From NCBI GenBank assembly GCA_017461445.1, contig JAFTXW010000007.1:1-64000 (forward strand): 64,000 nt of DNA, given 5' to 3'. A model generated the notes under the pieces. It was not told where the DNA came from, did not search any database, and saw only the letters and a program-made list of their open reading frames with translations. Origin of the DNA: Oscillospiraceae bacterium (GTDB lineage: Bacteria; Bacillota; Clostridia; Oscillospirales; Oscillospiraceae). Each line of letters opens with the position of its first letter. Positions within the stretch are counted from its first letter, which is position 1. Shown here in pieces: positions 32,861 to 41,081 of the stretch. The position numbers and the translations under genes are program-made.

Positions 32861-32920
32861 TGCCGGGATAGGGATTTGAACCCCTCATCCATCCCACACA
32901 ATCGCGGAGGTGATAAACCT

Positions 32921-33598
32921 ATGATCTACCCCAACATGACCCCGGGTATCTTTCTCTCCCGGCCCAACCGTTTCATCGCCCATGTGGAGATCAGCGGGCA
33001 GGTGGAGACTGTTCATGTGAAGAACACCGGACGGTGCCGGGAGCTGCTGTCTGCCGGGGCGCGGGTCTGGTGCCAGCGGTCTGATAATCCCAACCGCAAG
33101 ACCAAATACGATCTCATTACCGTCCGCAAGGGCGGCAGGCTGATCAATATGGATTCCCAGGCCCCCAACGCAGCGGCGAAGGAATGGCTGCTTTCGGGCG
33201 GCCTGGGGCCTGTGGAAAACCTCCGGGCGGAGACGGTACATGGGGATTCCCGGTTTGATTTTTCCTTTACCCTGGACGGGAAGCAATGCTTTCTGGAAGT
33301 AAAGGGCGTGACCCTGGAAACGGACGGTGTCTGCGCCTTCCCCGATGCCCCCACGGAGCGGGGCGCGAAGCACCTGCGGGGCCTGCAAAGGGCCGTGGAG
33401 GAGGGCTGCGGGGGCTATGTGCTGTTCGTCATCCAGATGTCGGACGTAAAATACCTCTACCCCAACGACACCACCGACCCCAATTTTGGAAGAGCCCTCC
33501 GGGAAGCGGCGGCGGGCGGCGTAAAGGTTCTCGCCGTGGACTGCCGCGTGACGGAGGATACCATGGTGATCGGGAAGGAAGTGCCTGTTGTGCTGTGA
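32921..33598 (+). CDS. sfsA: SfsA family protein (DNA/RNA nuclease SfsA)
   Basis: This is a 225-residue SfsA homologue. The family was named for sugar fermentation stimulation and is now often labelled a nuclease because its core resembles PD-(D/E)xK folds. Family signatures are 'RFIAHVEISGQVETVHVKNT', 'SRFDFSFTLDGKQCFLEVKG' (the E-x-K nuclease-like strand) and 'VLFVIQMSDVKYLYPN'. The ATG at 32921 follows CGGAGGTG by 8 bp. The upstream in-frame extension runs through the tRNA terminator and is rejected. The length is normal for the family. Confidence 0.92.
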   Translation: MIYPNMTPGIFLSRPNRFIAHVEISGQVETVHVKNTGRCRELLSAGARVWCQRSDNPNRKTKYDLITVRKGGRLINMDSQAPNAAAKEWLLSGGLGPVENLRAETVHGDSRFDFSFTLDGKQCFLEVKGVTLETDGVCAFPDAPTERGAKHLRGLQRAVEEGCGGYVLFVIQMSDVKYLYPNDTTDPNFGRALREAAAGGVKVLAVDCRVTEDTMVIGKEVPVVL

Positions 33599-33631
33599 TG
33601 CCGGGAAATTCCCGGTCATCCAAGATTACGG

Positions 33632-33660
33632 TGGAAAACCCGCTTTCTCTATGCTATAAT
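33632..33660 (+). promoter_or_regulatory. promoter of the rsmF-like gene
   Basis: TGGAAA - 17 bp - TATAAT, the -10 perfect and the -35 weak. Confidence 0.65.
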
Positions 33661-33692
33661 ACCCACAAAGACAGACAAAGGAGGCGCGCTTT

Positions 33693-34982
33693 ATGCTGCC
33701 TGAGGCGTTTTTGACGCGAATGAGAGATCAGTTGGGGGACGAATATGAAGATTTTTTGCGCAGTTTGGAACGCCCCCGGGCGGTTGCCCTGCGGTTCAAT
33801 CCCCTGAAAGGGGAGCGGCCCAGCCTGCCCTTCGTGGGGGAAACTGTCCCCTGGGAGCCTTTGGGGTATTATTATGACCCGGATTCCCGGCCCGGCCTGC
33901 ACGTTTTTCACGAGGCGGGCGTATATTATTTACAGGAAGCCAGTGCCATGGCACCTGTTTCTCTGCTGGATCCCCAGCCCGGGGAGAAGGTCTGCGACCT
34001 CTGCGCCGCCCCCGGCGGCAAGACTACCCAGATCGCGGGCAGAATGAACGGGGAAGGTTTCCTGCTGTGCAACGAGATTAACCCAAAACGGGCGAAAATT
34101 CTGTCCCGGAACATCGAGCGGATGGCGGTGCCCAACGCCCTGGTGACCAACGAGCATCCCGAAACCCTGGCAAAGCGGTTCCCGGGCTTTTTTGACCGGG
34201 TGTTGGTGGATGCCCCTTGCTCCGGCGAGGGCATGTTCCGCAAGGAGGAGGCCGCCGTCACCGACTGGAGCCAGGAGACGGTGGAGATGTGCGCCCGCCG
34301 CCAGGCGGAAATTCTCCACAGTGCCGCGAAAATGGTCCGCCCCGGCGGGCGGCTGGTGTATTCTACCTGCACCTTTGCCCCGGAGGAGGATGAAGGCGCG
34401 GTGGCGGCGTTCCTGGATGCTCACCCGGAATTTGCGCCTGAGATCATCGATGCCCCCTGGTTCGTTTCTGTGGAAAACGGCGGACACCGGATGTGGCCCC
34501 ATAAGCTGCTGGGGGAGGGCCATTTTGCTGCTGTTCTGCGGAAAAACGGGGGAGAAGAGGGGGATATCCCTCTTTCCAAGGGAGAAAAACTGCCGAAAGA
34601 ATGGCAGGCCTTTGCTAAGGAGCTGGGCATCCGGCTTCCCGAGGGAAAGGCAGTTTTCTTCGGACAGAACCTGTTCTGGGCTCCCGCTGAGCTGCCGGAC
34701 ATTTCCCGGCTGAAGGTTCTGCGGCCCGGCCTGGAATTGGGAACGGTGAAAAAGGACCGCTTCGAGCCTGCCCACGCATTGGCCCTGTGGCTGAAAGGCT
34801 GCGAAAACGTGCAGGACTTCCCGGCGGATTCCGACGAAATGGCCCGGTACATCCACGGCGACGTGGTGCCCTCGGAGAAAAAAGGCTGGTGCCTGGTCAC
34901 CGCCGGCGGCTACAGCATCGGCTGGGGCAAGGGTGATGGCAGGGTGCTGAAAAACCACTATCCCAAGGGACTGCGCAGATAA
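33693..34982 (+). CDS. rsmF: RsmF-like rRNA cytosine-C5 methyltransferase (NOL1/NOP2/Sun family)
   Basis: This 429-residue SAM-dependent m5C RNA methyltransferase probably acts on 16S rRNA. Motif I is 'VCDLCAAPGGKTTQIA' (residues ~95-110), and the two catalytic Cys are in 'VLVDAPCSGEGMFRKEE' and 'VYSTCTFAPEEDEG'. The C-terminal ~140 residues form the RsmF-type extension with a PUA-like end ('GWCLVTAGGYSIGWGKGDG'). The start has AAAGGAGG upstream. The gene is followed by a heptamer inverted repeat and then the murA promoter. Confidence 0.9.
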   Translation: MLPEAFLTRMRDQLGDEYEDFLRSLERPRAVALRFNPLKGERPSLPFVGETVPWEPLGYYYDPDSRPGLHVFHEAGVYYLQEASAMAPVSLLDPQPGEKVCDLCAAPGGKTTQIAGRMNGEGFLLCNEINPKRAKILSRNIERMAVPNALVTNEHPETLAKRFPGFFDRVLVDAPCSGEGMFRKEEAAVTDWSQETVEMCARRQAEILHSAAKMVRPGGRLVYSTCTFAPEEDEGAVAAFLDAHPEFAPEIIDAPWFVSVENGGHRMWPHKLLGEGHFAAVLRKNGGEEGDIPLSKGEKLPKEWQAFAKELGIRLPEGKAVFFGQNLFWAPAELPDISRLKVLRPGLELGTVKKDRFEPAHALALWLKGCENVQDFPADSDEMARYIHGDVVPSEKKGWCLVTAGGYSIGWGKGDGRVLKNHYPKGLRR

Positions 34983-35070
34983 ATTAGAAATCAGGAGTTA
35001 GGAATGGCAGAAAAACGGGAAGATGGGGATTTTGTACAAATTCCGCACGCCTCATTCCTAACTCCTAACC
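34982..35070. repeat. heptamer-armed inverted repeat (TTAGGAG type)
   Basis: Left arm AAATCAGGAGTTAGGAATGG, right arm CATTCCTAACTCCTAACC, inverse of each other. It starts at the last base of the rsmF stop codon, as the 31203 copy starts at the end of fliB. Confidence 0.83.
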
Positions 35071-35093
35071 AGTATTTAATACTTTTTTAATAC

Positions 35094-35122
35094 TTTACAT
35101 AATCCGTTTTCCATGATATAAT
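35094..35122 (+). promoter_or_regulatory. murA: promoter of murA
   Basis: TTTACA - 17 bp - TATAAT. Confidence 0.85.
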
Positions 35123-35167
35123 AAACCAACATAACTGCGACAAATCACAGCAAGGAGAGGATATTCC

Positions 35168-36433
35168 TTGGCCAGATATGAAATCAACGGCGGAAAGCCT
35201 CTGAACGGCACCGTCACCATCAGCGGCGCGAAGAACGCAGCCGTGGCGATCCTGCCTGCGGCTCTGCTGGTCAGCGGCAAGTGCCGGATCGAGAATGTGC
35301 CCAATATTTCCGATGTCCGGATCCTGATGAGCATTCTCCACAGGATGGGCGCAAAGATCACCTCCCCGGAAGCGCATGTGGTGGAGATCGACTGCTCCGA
35401 GGTTCAGTGCACCGAGCCGGATGCCACCCTCGTGAAGAAAATGCGCGCCAGCTATTATCTTATGGGCGCGCTGCTGGGCCGGTTTGGCAAGGCGCATGTG
35501 GCCCTGCCCGGCGGCTGTAATTTTGCCTCCCGCCCCATCGACCAGCACATCAAGGGCTTCTGGCTTCTGGGTGCCGAGGTGGACGAAACGGAAGAATATG
35601 TGGCACTGGAGCCCGGCGAAGAGGGCCTCCACGGCAGCCGCATCAACCTGGATATGGCCTCCGTAGGTGCTACCGTCAACATCATGCTGGCGGCGACCCT
35701 GCTCCCCGGCCAGACGGTCATTGAAAACGCGGCCAAGGAGCCCCACATCGTGGACCTGGCTAACTTCCTGAATACCATGGGAGCCCGGATCACCGGTGCG
35801 GGCACCGATACCATCAAGATCAAGGGGGTCAATTCCCTCCACGGCGGCACTTATGCCATCATCCCCGACCAGATCGAGGCGGGTACCTATCTCGCCGCCG
35901 TTACCGCTGTGGGCGGCAATGTGCTGGTGCAGAACGTGATCCCCAAGCACATGGAGTGCATCACCAGTAAGCTGCAGGAAATGGGCGCGAAGGTCATCAA
36001 TTATGATGATTCCATCCGCATCATGCGCAGCGGCAAGCTGCGGCCCTCCACCGTCAAGACCCGGCCCTATCCCGGCTTCCCCACGGATATGCAGGCCCAG
36101 GTCTGTGTGTGCATGACCCTGGCAAACGGTACCAGCCGCCTGACCGAGAGCGTCTATGAGACCCGCTTCTTCGGCTACTGTGCGGAGCTGGAAAGCATGG
36201 GCGCGAACATCCAGATCAACGGCAAGACCGCCCTGGTGAAGGGCGTGGAGAAGCTCCACGGCAGCACCGTCTATGCCCACGATCTGCGGGCAGGCGCGGC
36301 CTTGGTCATTGCCGGCCTGGCAGCGGAAGGCATCACCCATGTGGAGCACATCCACTTTATTGAGCGTGGCTACGAAAAGCTGGTGGAAAAGCTCACAGAG
36401 CTGGGCGCGGACATCCGCCGCTCGGAGGGCTAA
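35168..36433 (+). CDS. murA: UDP-N-acetylglucosamine 1-carboxyvinyltransferase
   Basis: This 421-residue MurA transfers enolpyruvate from PEP to UDP-GlcNAc, the first committed step of peptidoglycan synthesis in the cytoplasm. Features are 'GGKPLNGTVTISGAKNAAVA' near the N-terminus, the active-site Cys in 'LPGGCNFASRPIDQH' (fosfomycin-sensitive type), and 'DLRAGAALVIAGLAAEG' near the end. Translation starts at TTG 35168, 10 bp after AAGGAG. It is a single gene between its own promoter and a strong terminator. Many Clostridia carry two MurA copies; which one this is cannot be told. Confidence 0.96.
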   Translation: MARYEINGGKPLNGTVTISGAKNAAVAILPAALLVSGKCRIENVPNISDVRILMSILHRMGAKITSPEAHVVEIDCSEVQCTEPDATLVKKMRASYYLMGALLGRFGKAHVALPGGCNFASRPIDQHIKGFWLLGAEVDETEEYVALEPGEEGLHGSRINLDMASVGATVNIMLAATLLPGQTVIENAAKEPHIVDLANFLNTMGARITGAGTDTIKIKGVNSLHGGTYAIIPDQIEAGTYLAAVTAVGGNVLVQNVIPKHMECITSKLQEMGAKVINYDDSIRIMRSGKLRPSTVKTRPYPGFPTDMQAQVCVCMTLANGTSRLTESVYETRFFGYCAELESMGANIQINGKTALVKGVEKLHGSTVYAHDLRAGAALVIAGLAAEGITHVEHIHFIERGYEKLVEKLTELGADIRRSEG

Positions 36434-36443
36434 CCGAATAACG

Positions 36444-36477
36444 AAACGGCTTCGGAATCGCTTCCGAAGCCGTTTTT
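36444..36477. terminator. bidirectional terminator murA / M18 peptidase
   Basis: A 13-bp stem AAACGGCTTCGGA / TCCGAAGCCGTTT between the convergent genes; TTTTTCTG on the plus side, a weaker T run on the minus side. Confidence 0.92.
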
Positions 36478-36482
36478 CTGCA

Positions 36483-37763
36483 TTATTTCAGGGTATAGCC
36501 GTTCTCGCTGACCTCCAGCGTGGTGCCGTAGTAGGCGGCCATGGCCTCCTCCAGGGCGATGGCGTCGGCCGCTGCGCCGGTCTCATAGCAGCTGTGCATC
36601 GCCAGCTGGGCCAGGCCGATATCCACAGTGGGTACGGCCACATGGTGCAGGGAGATGTTTCCCAAGGTAGAGCCGCCGGGAATGTCAGCCCGGTTACAGT
36701 AGGTCTGGACGTTCACGCCCGCCTTGGCGCAGACCTTGCGGAAAATTGCGGAGGAAAGGCCGTCGGTGCAGTAGCGCAGGGTGGCGTTGAATTTCAGCAC
36801 CACGCCGCCGCCCAGGATGGGGGCGTTGGTGGGGTCTGCCAGCTCCGGATGGTTGGGGTGCAGGGCGTGACCGTTGTCGGCGGAGACCATGAAGGACTGG
36901 GCAAGCTGCTGCCGCAGATCCAGCCCCAGGGCCTCGCAGATGCGGCCCAGGGTATCGCTCAGCAGCGGGGAGGCCGCGCCCTGGACAGAGGAGGAGCCAA
37001 CCTCCTCGCTGTCAAAGACGCACAGCACGGGGATGGAGCCGCTGTCCTTTGCGTTCAGGAAGCCTTGGGTGCAGCCCCAGGCGCATTCCAGGTCGTCCAG
37101 CGCGGCGGAGGACAGGTATTCGTTGTCGATGCCCCAGACCCGGGCCTTGTCCCGGACGTACAGGAACAGGTCGTGGCCCAGTACCTTGCCTCCTGCGGCC
37201 TCTTCCAGCAGGGCGGCGAACTTGCCCTTAGCATCCTTGCCGCCCAGCAGGGGGAGGGTATCCACAGCGGGGTTCCACTTGTAGCCCTCGTTTGCCTGGC
37301 GGTTCATGTGGATGGCGACGTTGGGCATCATCAGCAGATCCCGGTCAATGTCCACAAGGCGGCTTTCGATGCCCTCCTCCGTTTCCACCATGACCCGGCC
37401 CGCAACGGACAGGGGCCGGTCCAGCCAGGGGGCGATGAGCATCCCGCCGTAACGCTCCACAGCCAGCCGGGTGTAGGCTCCGCTGAGTTCGGCGTTTTCC
37501 TTCACCTTAAAGGTGGGCCGGTCGGAGTGGCTGGCACTCATCAGGAAGCCCTTGGGGGTACGCTCAGGCACACGGAAGGCCAGAACCGCCGTGCCGCCCC
37601 GGGCAACGTAATATTTCCCGCCTGGGACGATCTCCCACTTTTCGCTTTCCAAAAGCCGGGTATAGCCTGCGTTTTCCAGCGTTTTTACAAGATAATCCTG
37701 GGCGTGATAAACGCTGTGGGCAGCGTCCAAAAAGTCGCACAGGGCAGTGATACGGTTGTCCAT
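36483..37763 (-). CDS. apeB: M18 family aminopeptidase
   Basis: This 426-residue zinc aminopeptidase of family M18 (aspartyl aminopeptidase type) is cytoplasmic. Metal and catalytic motifs are 'FLMSASHSDRPTFKVK' (first His and Asp region), 'GIDNEYLSSAALDDLECAWG' (bridging Asp), 'VFDSEEVGSSSVQGA' (catalytic and metal Glu), 'SADNGHALHPNHPE' and 'ISLHHVAVPTVDIGLAQLAMHS' (last His). Length and order are normal for bacterial members. AAAGGAGG precedes the ATG. The exact gene name is by family resemblance. Confidence 0.93.
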   Translation of the reverse strand: MDNRITALCDFLDAAHSVYHAQDYLVKTLENAGYTRLLESEKWEIVPGGKYYVARGGTAVLAFRVPERTPKGFLMSASHSDRPTFKVKENAELSGAYTRLAVERYGGMLIAPWLDRPLSVAGRVMVETEEGIESRLVDIDRDLLMMPNVAIHMNRQANEGYKWNPAVDTLPLLGGKDAKGKFAALLEEAAGGKVLGHDLFLYVRDKARVWGIDNEYLSSAALDDLECAWGCTQGFLNAKDSGSIPVLCVFDSEEVGSSSVQGAASPLLSDTLGRICEALGLDLRQQLAQSFMVSADNGHALHPNHPELADPTNAPILGGGVVLKFNATLRYCTDGLSSAIFRKVCAKAGVNVQTYCNRADIPGGSTLGNISLHHVAVPTVDIGLAQLAMHSCYETGAAADAIALEEAMAAYYGTTLEVSENGYTLK

Positions 37764-37781
37764 TTTGTTTCCTCCTTTGGA

Positions 37782-37798
37782 TGGGTCGCCCCTACGCA
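37782..37798. repeat. fragment of a GTAGGGG(CGACC) element end
   Basis: GGGTCGCCCCTACGCAG equals the outer half of a type B terminal hairpin (compare 57841-57850 and 63834-63844). No other half is present, so it is a decayed remnant. Confidence 0.6.
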
Positions 37799-37810
37799 GT
37801 CAAAAAGTGA

Positions 37811-39565
37811 TTACACCTCTACCAATTCGCAGAACAGGTCGATCTGATCGGCAATGGTCTGCAATGCGCCGCGCCAGAAGTTCTTGTCGGTCAGGTCAAT
37901 GCCTGCTACCCTGGCGGTGTCCTCGGCGGTGGCGATGGGGGTGGTGTAGAGCAGCTTCTTGTACTTGGGCACGAAGGCGGCACCCTCCTTCTCGTACTGG
38001 GCGTACAGGCCACGGGCGAACAGGCCGCCGAAGGCGTAGGGGAAGTTGTAGAAGGTGGGGCCGTAGTAGTGGCTCTTGCAGACCCACATATAGGGGTGCA
38101 GGCAGTTGTGGTCCAGGCCGTCGCCGTAGCTCTGCTTCTGGGCCTCGGTCATGTAGGCGCAGAGGGTGTCGGCGTTCATGAACTTCTGCTCCCGGTTGTC
38201 AAAGACCTTCTTCTCGAAGCGGAAGCGGGAGTAGATGTCGCAGATGATCTGGGTGGCATCCTGCAGCTGGGACTCGATCAGGGCCAGCTTCTCGTCCTTG
38301 TCCGCGGCCTTGCCGATGGCGGAGGCCATGACCACGCACTCGTTGAAGGTAGAGGCGGTCTCGGCAACGGGCATGGAGTAGCCCTGATTCAGGGGGCGGT
38401 GATCCCGGATGCACTGGTTGTGGAAGGCATGGCCCAGCTCATGAGCCAGGGTCACCACGTCGGTGAACATGCCGTCAAAGTTGGTCAGGATGCGGCTCTC
38501 GCCGATGGACTTGACACCGGCGCAGAAGGCACCACCCCGCTTGCCGTCCCGGGGATAGAAGTCGATCCAGGCGTTGTCGAAGGCCTCGGCAACCATGTCG
38601 GCCAGTTCCTGGTCAAAGCCGGAGAACTGCTCTACCAGATAGTTTCTGGCATCCTCAGTGGTGAACTTGGTGCTGGCATTGCCCATGGGGGCGAACAGGT
38701 CGTACCAGGGCAGGCCGTTCTCGTGGCCCAGAGCCTTGGCCTTGGCCTTCAGGTACTGCCAGAACTTGGGGGAGTATTCGTCAATGGCGGCGAACATGGC
38801 ATCGAGAGTTGCCTGCTCCATGTGGGAGAGCTTCAGGGTTTTTGCCAGGGGGGATTCGTAGCCCCGCAGCTGGCACTGGGAGATGGTCTCCAGCTTGATG
38901 GAGTTCAGGGCAAAAGCCACGGCATCCTTGATCCGGTCATAGCAGGCGATTTCGGCCTCAAAAGCGTCCTTACGCACCTGGGGATCGGGATCGTAGGCCA
39001 GATTGCGGATGGCGGACAGGTTGGTGGTGGTACCCCGGTAAGAAACGGGCACGGTGCTGGTCAGGTAGCCCTGCAGGTCGCTCCAGGCATCGCCGCCGGA
39101 CATCTCCAGCTTGGCGGAGATCTCCTCACCCATGCCGGGCAGCAGGTGCAGGGCGCTCTCCTTCATGTTGGAGAACATATACTCGTAGTCCCGCAGGTTC
39201 TCGTCGCCCTTCACCAGCTCCATCAGGTCAGGGAGCTTTGCAGCCCAGCTGCGGAAGGCAGCCCGGGGGCCGGCGGTGCCGCTGACGATGCCCATGATCT
39301 GGCCCATGTAGGAGCCGGGCTCCGGGTCACGGCTGTGGGTGGACTGGCGCAGGTTGGCGTAGCCCGCCAGCTTGTTCACCAGCTGGACGGCGTTCTCCTC
39401 CAGAGCGATGCCCTGGCGCAGGCCCTCAATGGGCTCGATGGTGGCAAGGCCCTGGACGAAGGTGTTCATGCCGGCAACGGCTTCCTTCAATGTCGCCATG
39501 TCGGCGGCAAACTGGGGATCGTCAAAGCCCTTGTAAATGGGATCAAGGTTCCATACTTCGTTCAT
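37811..39565 (-). CDS. pepF: oligoendopeptidase F (M3 family)
   Basis: This 584-residue zinc oligopeptidase of family M3 cleaves short peptides in the cytoplasm. The catalytic motif HExxH is in 'LAHELGHAFHNQ' (about residue 378), with the third ligand in the downstream 'PVAETASTFNECVV'. The N-terminal helical lid and C-terminal 'YNFPYAFGGLFARGLYAQY' are typical of PepF. AAGGAGGAAAACC precedes the ATG and a good promoter lies upstream. With the M42 and M18 genes it is the third peptidase in the window, which fits an amino-acid-using organism. Confidence 0.95.
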   Translation of the reverse strand: MNEVWNLDPIYKGFDDPQFAADMATLKEAVAGMNTFVQGLATIEPIEGLRQGIALEENAVQLVNKLAGYANLRQSTHSRDPEPGSYMGQIMGIVSGTAGPRAAFRSWAAKLPDLMELVKGDENLRDYEYMFSNMKESALHLLPGMGEEISAKLEMSGGDAWSDLQGYLTSTVPVSYRGTTTNLSAIRNLAYDPDPQVRKDAFEAEIACYDRIKDAVAFALNSIKLETISQCQLRGYESPLAKTLKLSHMEQATLDAMFAAIDEYSPKFWQYLKAKAKALGHENGLPWYDLFAPMGNASTKFTTEDARNYLVEQFSGFDQELADMVAEAFDNAWIDFYPRDGKRGGAFCAGVKSIGESRILTNFDGMFTDVVTLAHELGHAFHNQCIRDHRPLNQGYSMPVAETASTFNECVVMASAIGKAADKDEKLALIESQLQDATQIICDIYSRFRFEKKVFDNREQKFMNADTLCAYMTEAQKQSYGDGLDHNCLHPYMWVCKSHYYGPTFYNFPYAFGGLFARGLYAQYEKEGAAFVPKYKKLLYTTPIATAEDTARVAGIDLTDKNFWRGALQTIADQIDLFCELVEV

Positions 39566-39596
39566 ATTGGTTTTCCTCCTTCATACAGATAGGCTT

Positions 39597-39625
39597 ATTT
39601 TACACCAGAATAGGCTGTCCGTCAA
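39597..39625 (-). promoter_or_regulatory. pepF: promoter of pepF
   Basis: On the minus strand TTGACG - 17 bp - TAAAAT. Confidence 0.85.
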
Positions 39626-39650
39626 CCGTGGATACTCATTTGCCGAACGG

Positions 39651-39687
39651 TGTCGAAATATTTAGAAAAAGTTGACATTTTTCGACA
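39651..39687. promoter_or_regulatory. spo0A: two 0A boxes upstream of spo0A
   Basis: TGTCGAA at 39651-39657 and its inverse TTCGACA at 39681-39687 match the Spo0A~P binding core. Two related TCGAAA/TCGATT sequences follow. They lie 50-110 bp upstream of the spo0A -35 box. Confidence 0.75.
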
Positions 39688-39736
39688 ATCAATCGAAATA
39701 TCGTCGATTTTGGCGAGCGATTGTTTTTGAATTTCC

Positions 39737-39765
39737 TTGAAAACCGTGGCGCATTATGCTATCAT
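39737..39765 (+). promoter_or_regulatory. spo0A: promoter of spo0A
   Basis: TTGAAA - 17 bp - TATCAT, 68 bp before the ATG. Confidence 0.78.
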
Positions 39766-39833
39766 TTATTTGTCGCGGCGGCCCAGTTTGCCGCCAATGG
39801 GGAGACTTTTTTACATTGACAGGAGAGGAATGT

Positions 39834-40613
39834 ATGGAACATGTAACGACCGTATTCATCGCCGACAGCGCAGAGGAATTCTGCGCCGGGCTGACAGCCG
39901 CGCTGCAGCGAGCCGACGGTTTTCAGGTAGTGGGAACAGCTTCGGATGGGGAGCAGGCCATCCGCATGATCGCCGAGCGGAAGCCGGACGTATTGGTATT
40001 GGATCTGATGCTCAGCAAGCAGGATGGCATCAGTGTTTTGAAGGCGATTGGAAATATGGAACGAAAGCCCGTGACCTTGGCTACCTCGGGCTTTGTGACG
40101 GAATATGTGGCCAGCGCGGCGGCGAACCTGGGGGTACGCTACCTGATGCTGAAGCCCTGTGATATGACGGCATTGGTGGAGCGGCTGGAGGAGATCCGGG
40201 GAGGGGAGAGCCTCCGGTATCCGGCCCCCCGCCGCAATGACAAGACCAGCATCGAATCCCTGGTCACAAATATCATCCACGAAATTGGCGTCCCCGCCCA
40301 CATCAAGGGCTATCAGTACCTGCGGGAGGCCATCATCATTGCGGTGAACGATATGGATGTCATCAACGCTATTACGAAGGTATTGTACCCCCAGGTAGCA
40401 AAGACCTTCCAGACAACACCGAGCCGGGTGGAGCGGGCCATCCGCCATGCCATCGAAGTAGCCTGGGACAGAGGGGATCTGGATACTTTACAAAGATTTT
40501 TTGGCTATACAGTGTCAAATACCAAGGGAAAACCCACGAATTCCGAATTTATTGCGCTTATCGCAGACAAGCTCCAGCTTCAGCTGAAGAGTGCGGAAGT
40601 AGGGAATTTCTGA
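39834..40613 (+). CDS. spo0A: sporulation master regulator Spo0A
   Basis: This 259-residue response regulator controls entry into sporulation. The receiver domain has '[11 protein letters not shown]', the phosphoacceptor Asp in '[20 protein letters not shown]' and '[12 protein letters not shown]'. The C-terminal DNA-binding domain has the Spo0A-specific '[20 protein letters not shown]' and '[20 protein letters not shown]' recognition region. The ATG at 39834 follows AGGAGAGGA; an upstream in-frame start overlaps the promoter and is rejected. Two 0A boxes upstream suggest autoregulation. It indicates the capacity, at least ancestrally, to form endospores. Confidence 0.97.
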   Translation: MEHVTTVFIADSAEEFCAGLTAALQRADGFQVVGTASDGEQAIRMIAERKPDVLVLDLMLSKQDGISVLKAIGNMERKPVTLATSGFVTEYVASAAANLGVRYLMLKPCDMTALVERLEEIRGGESLRYPAPRRNDKTSIESLVTNIIHEIGVPAHIKGYQYLREAIIIAVNDMDVINAITKVLYPQVAKTFQTTPSRVERAIRHAIEVAWDRGDLDTLQRFFGYTVSNTKGKPTNSEFIALIADKLQLQLKSAEVGNF

Positions 40614-40622
40614 TTGCGCCGC

Positions 40623-40646
40623 AACGGGTTTCCGTTTTTTCTTTTG
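40623..40646 (+). terminator. weak terminator of spo0A
   Basis: AACGGG-TTT-CCGTT followed by TTTTCTTTT, just after the spo0A stop. Confidence 0.6.
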
Positions 40647-40783
40647 GGTGACCAAACCTATGAATGCTATGAAAATATATATGAAAAATCAGCATTCAAA
40701 CCGATAAATTGCTTTGTTTGAACCTATGAACACTCCTGATCTATTGGGTATTTCAGACCTATGAAGATCAGGGGTGTTTTACT

Positions 40784-40870
40784 ATGATTTGTTTGGATTT
40801 TGATTGGCAGATCGATGAATTTATGGTTTATTGCCGTAGTGGCATACAAAAAATGCGAATCGAGGGTTAA
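40784..40870 (+). pseudogene. N-terminal remnant of a tyrosine recombinase (28 codons)
   Basis: ATG 40784 opens a 28-codon frame, MICLDFDWQIDEFMVYCRSG followed by eight more residues. 'W-x-I-x-E/D-F-M-x-YC-x-S' is the opening of the core-binding (SAM-like) domain of Xer/phage-type integrases; the usual 'KTxxSYEQTL' continuation is missing and the frame stops. I read it as the stump of a deleted integrase. A short real peptide cannot be excluded. Confidence 0.5.
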
Positions 40871-40986
40871 AATAATCGAAAAAATCATAAATCCGCACCA
40901 ATCTTGTCATCCCTGCTCGCTCGGGATGACTGGATCATGTTTTTTGTATTTAATAGTCTCTTAATACTCCTTTAATCCTCTTTTTA

Positions 40987-41016
40987 TTGGACATTATGTT
41001 GGAAATGGGATATAAT
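40987..41016 (+). promoter_or_regulatory. promoter of the CWB2 protein gene
   Basis: TTGGAC - 18 bp - TATAAT. The leader that follows has a small CCCC-A-GGGG hairpin before the ribosome-binding site. Confidence 0.7.
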
Positions 41017-41081
41017 GGGTTTCTAAAGGCCCCATAGCCGACAAATGACTGTGTCCCCACGGGGATTAAAGGAGATTTTTT

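Larger units (their letters stand above)
40647..41081. other. AT-rich intergenic region with repeats and a recombinase remnant
   Basis: This 435-bp stretch is unusually AT-rich. ACCTATGAA occurs three times (about 40657, 40719 and 40768). TGAATGCT...AGCATTCA and AACACTCCTGATCT...AGATCAGGGGTGTT form hairpins, and GTCATCCC...GGGATGAC another near 40905-40932. The composition and the integrase stump suggest the scar of a mobile element next to spo0A. Confidence 0.6.

Noticed and set aside
32840..32920. N-terminal extension of SfsA
   Set aside because: It begins inside the tRNA terminator hairpin; the ATG at 32921 has a proper ribosome-binding site and the family's usual start.
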